15,117 nucleotides of DNA, from assembly GCA_003230195.1 (NCBI GenBank), contig QIHH01000189.1:1-15117 (forward strand). The letters run 5' to 3'. The DNA comes from Gammaproteobacteria bacterium. GTDB taxonomy: Bacteria > Pseudomonadota > Gammaproteobacteria > SZUA-140. Within the stretch, counting starts at the first letter, position 1. Every line of letters begins with the position of its first letter. A model generated the notes under the pieces. The model had not been told where the DNA came from and searched no databases. It saw only the letters and a list, made by a program, of their open reading frames with translations. Below are positions 14,095 to 15,117 of the stretch, one piece after another. Both the position numbers and the translations under genes were made by a program.

Positions 14095-15117
14095 AATATT
14101 GTCCTGATTTCATCGTCTGTTAAAACAATTGGGTTGGTTTTCATGCTACTGCCGCGCGCATTGTCGATGATGCGTGCAAAATCAGTTTCACTGATTTGAT
14201 ATGAAGAGAGGCGTGGCAGTTGGAGCCGTATCACCCACTCTCGTAACAGTGCAATGAGCGCGGCACGTGCAACTGCCTGAGCTTCGAACTGTTTACCTGT
14301 TAACCATTCCGCTAAGTCGTCATATCTTTTTAATCCTGGGTTGTTGGGTTCCCGTTGTTGCATCGCCTGTATATTGATTGCTGTTGCTTCCGCCAGCAGG
14401 GTACCGCATACCACGCCATGAGGAATGGGGAAGAAGGCGCCTAGTGGTGAGGCAAGCCCATGAACTGAACCGAGCCCAACCTGAGCTAGTGTGATTCCCG
14501 AAAGCCAGGCAGCATAAGCCATTTCACCCTGTGCCTGGGTAGCTGATGAGCCATTTTCATACCATTCAAACAACGCATCTTTGGCGAGTAATAAGCCACT
14601 ACGTACGAGTGAATCGGTGAAGGGGTTAGCATTGGTGGAAGTGTAAGACTCCATCAGTTGGGTGATTGCATCCATGCCGTTGGCGGCGATCAGTGTCTTT
14701 GGGCAACTTGCGAGCAGGCGAGGGTCTAATATGACCTGCTTTGCGATCAGCTTATCATCACGAAATGATTTCTTAAAACTATGCTTGCCATGCTGGCTTA
14801 GCACCGCATTTTTTGTTGCCTCACTACCCGTTCCCGCGGTGGTTGGGATGGCGATAAAGGGTACGGCAGGTCCTAGGTAAGGAAGCTCTGGGCCAACGCC
14901 TTCCAGAAAATCCATCACGGAATGATTGACTTTTAATCCAGTGCACTGCCACCACCAAGGCCAACCACACACTCAATTTTGTCATTTCTATGTTTTACGC
15001 AGATATTATCAATTAACTGAGGGGAGGGTTCATGATGAATGTTGGCAAAAAAACACTTGATATTTTTAACATTTAATTGTTCGCATAGTACTTTCCATAA
15101 TGGTGACTGATGTATTG
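14079..15117 (-). pseudogene. Iron-containing alcohol dehydrogenase, frameshifted and 5' partial
   Basis: Minus-strand group III (Fe-dependent) alcohol dehydrogenase; its 5' end lies beyond the window. Two frames are needed. From the window edge to about 14936 one frame reads ...HQSPLWKVLCEQLNVK... and ends in VVGLGGGSALD followed by a stop (14933-14935). The second frame resumes with LKVNHSVMDFLEGVG at 14936 and continues to TAA at 14079-14081. Compared with the family, the helix after the cofactor-binding GGGSxxD, including the usual xxK, is missing (about 7-9 residues), so this looks like an out-of-frame deletion, not a single-base error. Downstream it is well preserved: PTTAGTGSEAT, metal-site GMDAITQ, and VHGLASPLGAFFPIPHG with two His 14 residues apart. 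The substrate is unknown. An assembly error or re-initiation within 14972 remain possible, but the product would lack the nucleotide-binding part. Confidence 0.8.

Noticed and set aside
14662..14880. Plus-strand ORF opposite the dehydrogenase
   Set aside because: It is antisense to the conserved PTTAGTGSEAT to GMDAITQ part of the dehydrogenase and has no recognisable domain.
1..15117. CRISPR arrays, insertion sequences, tRNA or rRNA genes, defence or prophage modules
   Set aside because: No regularly spaced repeats, transposase-like ORFs, cloverleaf sequences or phage genes were seen; the window is filled by flagellar genes, slyD and the dehydrogenase.

Overview
The window is the core of a polar-type flagellar gene cluster from a gammaproteobacterium. 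The signs are a FleQ/FleS/FleR regulatory trio rather than FlhDC, the order fliD-fliS-fliT-(PilZ-like)-fleQ-fleS-fleR-fliE-F-G-H-I-J-K, and sigma-54 type promoters at two of the junctions. This architecture is shared by Pseudomonas, Vibrio, Oceanospirillales and methylotrophic Thiotrichales such as Methylophaga. Base composition is moderate to slightly AT-rich. I cannot name a genus from the sequence alone.

Region 1 (1-2172, plus strand) holds the C-terminal end of the filament cap FliD, the flagellin chaperone FliS, a FliT-like small protein, and a protein resembling the atypical (tetrameric-type) PilZ family. Region 2 (about 2260-6614) is regulatory. fleQ has its own predicted sigma-70 promoter. 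fleS and fleR follow a predicted sigma-54 promoter that has a FleQ-box-like sequence about 90 bp upstream of the predicted start site. Region 3 (6637-12084) is the tightly packed fliE-fliF-fliG-fliH-fliI-fliJ block, with overlapping or nearly abutting genes. It encodes the MS-ring, the switch protein and the soluble export ATPase complex. Region 4 (12085-13384) is fliK behind a near-consensus sigma-54 promoter.

The cluster ends after fliK: the usual fliL-fliM-fliN genes do not follow. Instead there is a 197-bp gap, a SlyD-type FKBP prolyl isomerase with a histidine-rich tail, and, convergent to it, an iron-containing alcohol dehydrogenase gene that appears to be inactivated by a short out-of-frame deletion.

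The inferred logic is a cascade: FleQ, a predicted c-di-GMP sensor, activates fleSR with sigma-54. The FleS-FleR pair and sigma-54 then drive later genes, including fliK and the basal-body genes. I found no CRISPR, transposon, rRNA or tRNA, and no clearly novel multi-gene system. The points most worth a second look are the degenerate PilZ protein, the regulatory sites, a 16-codon ORF coupled to fliS, and the disrupted dehydrogenase.
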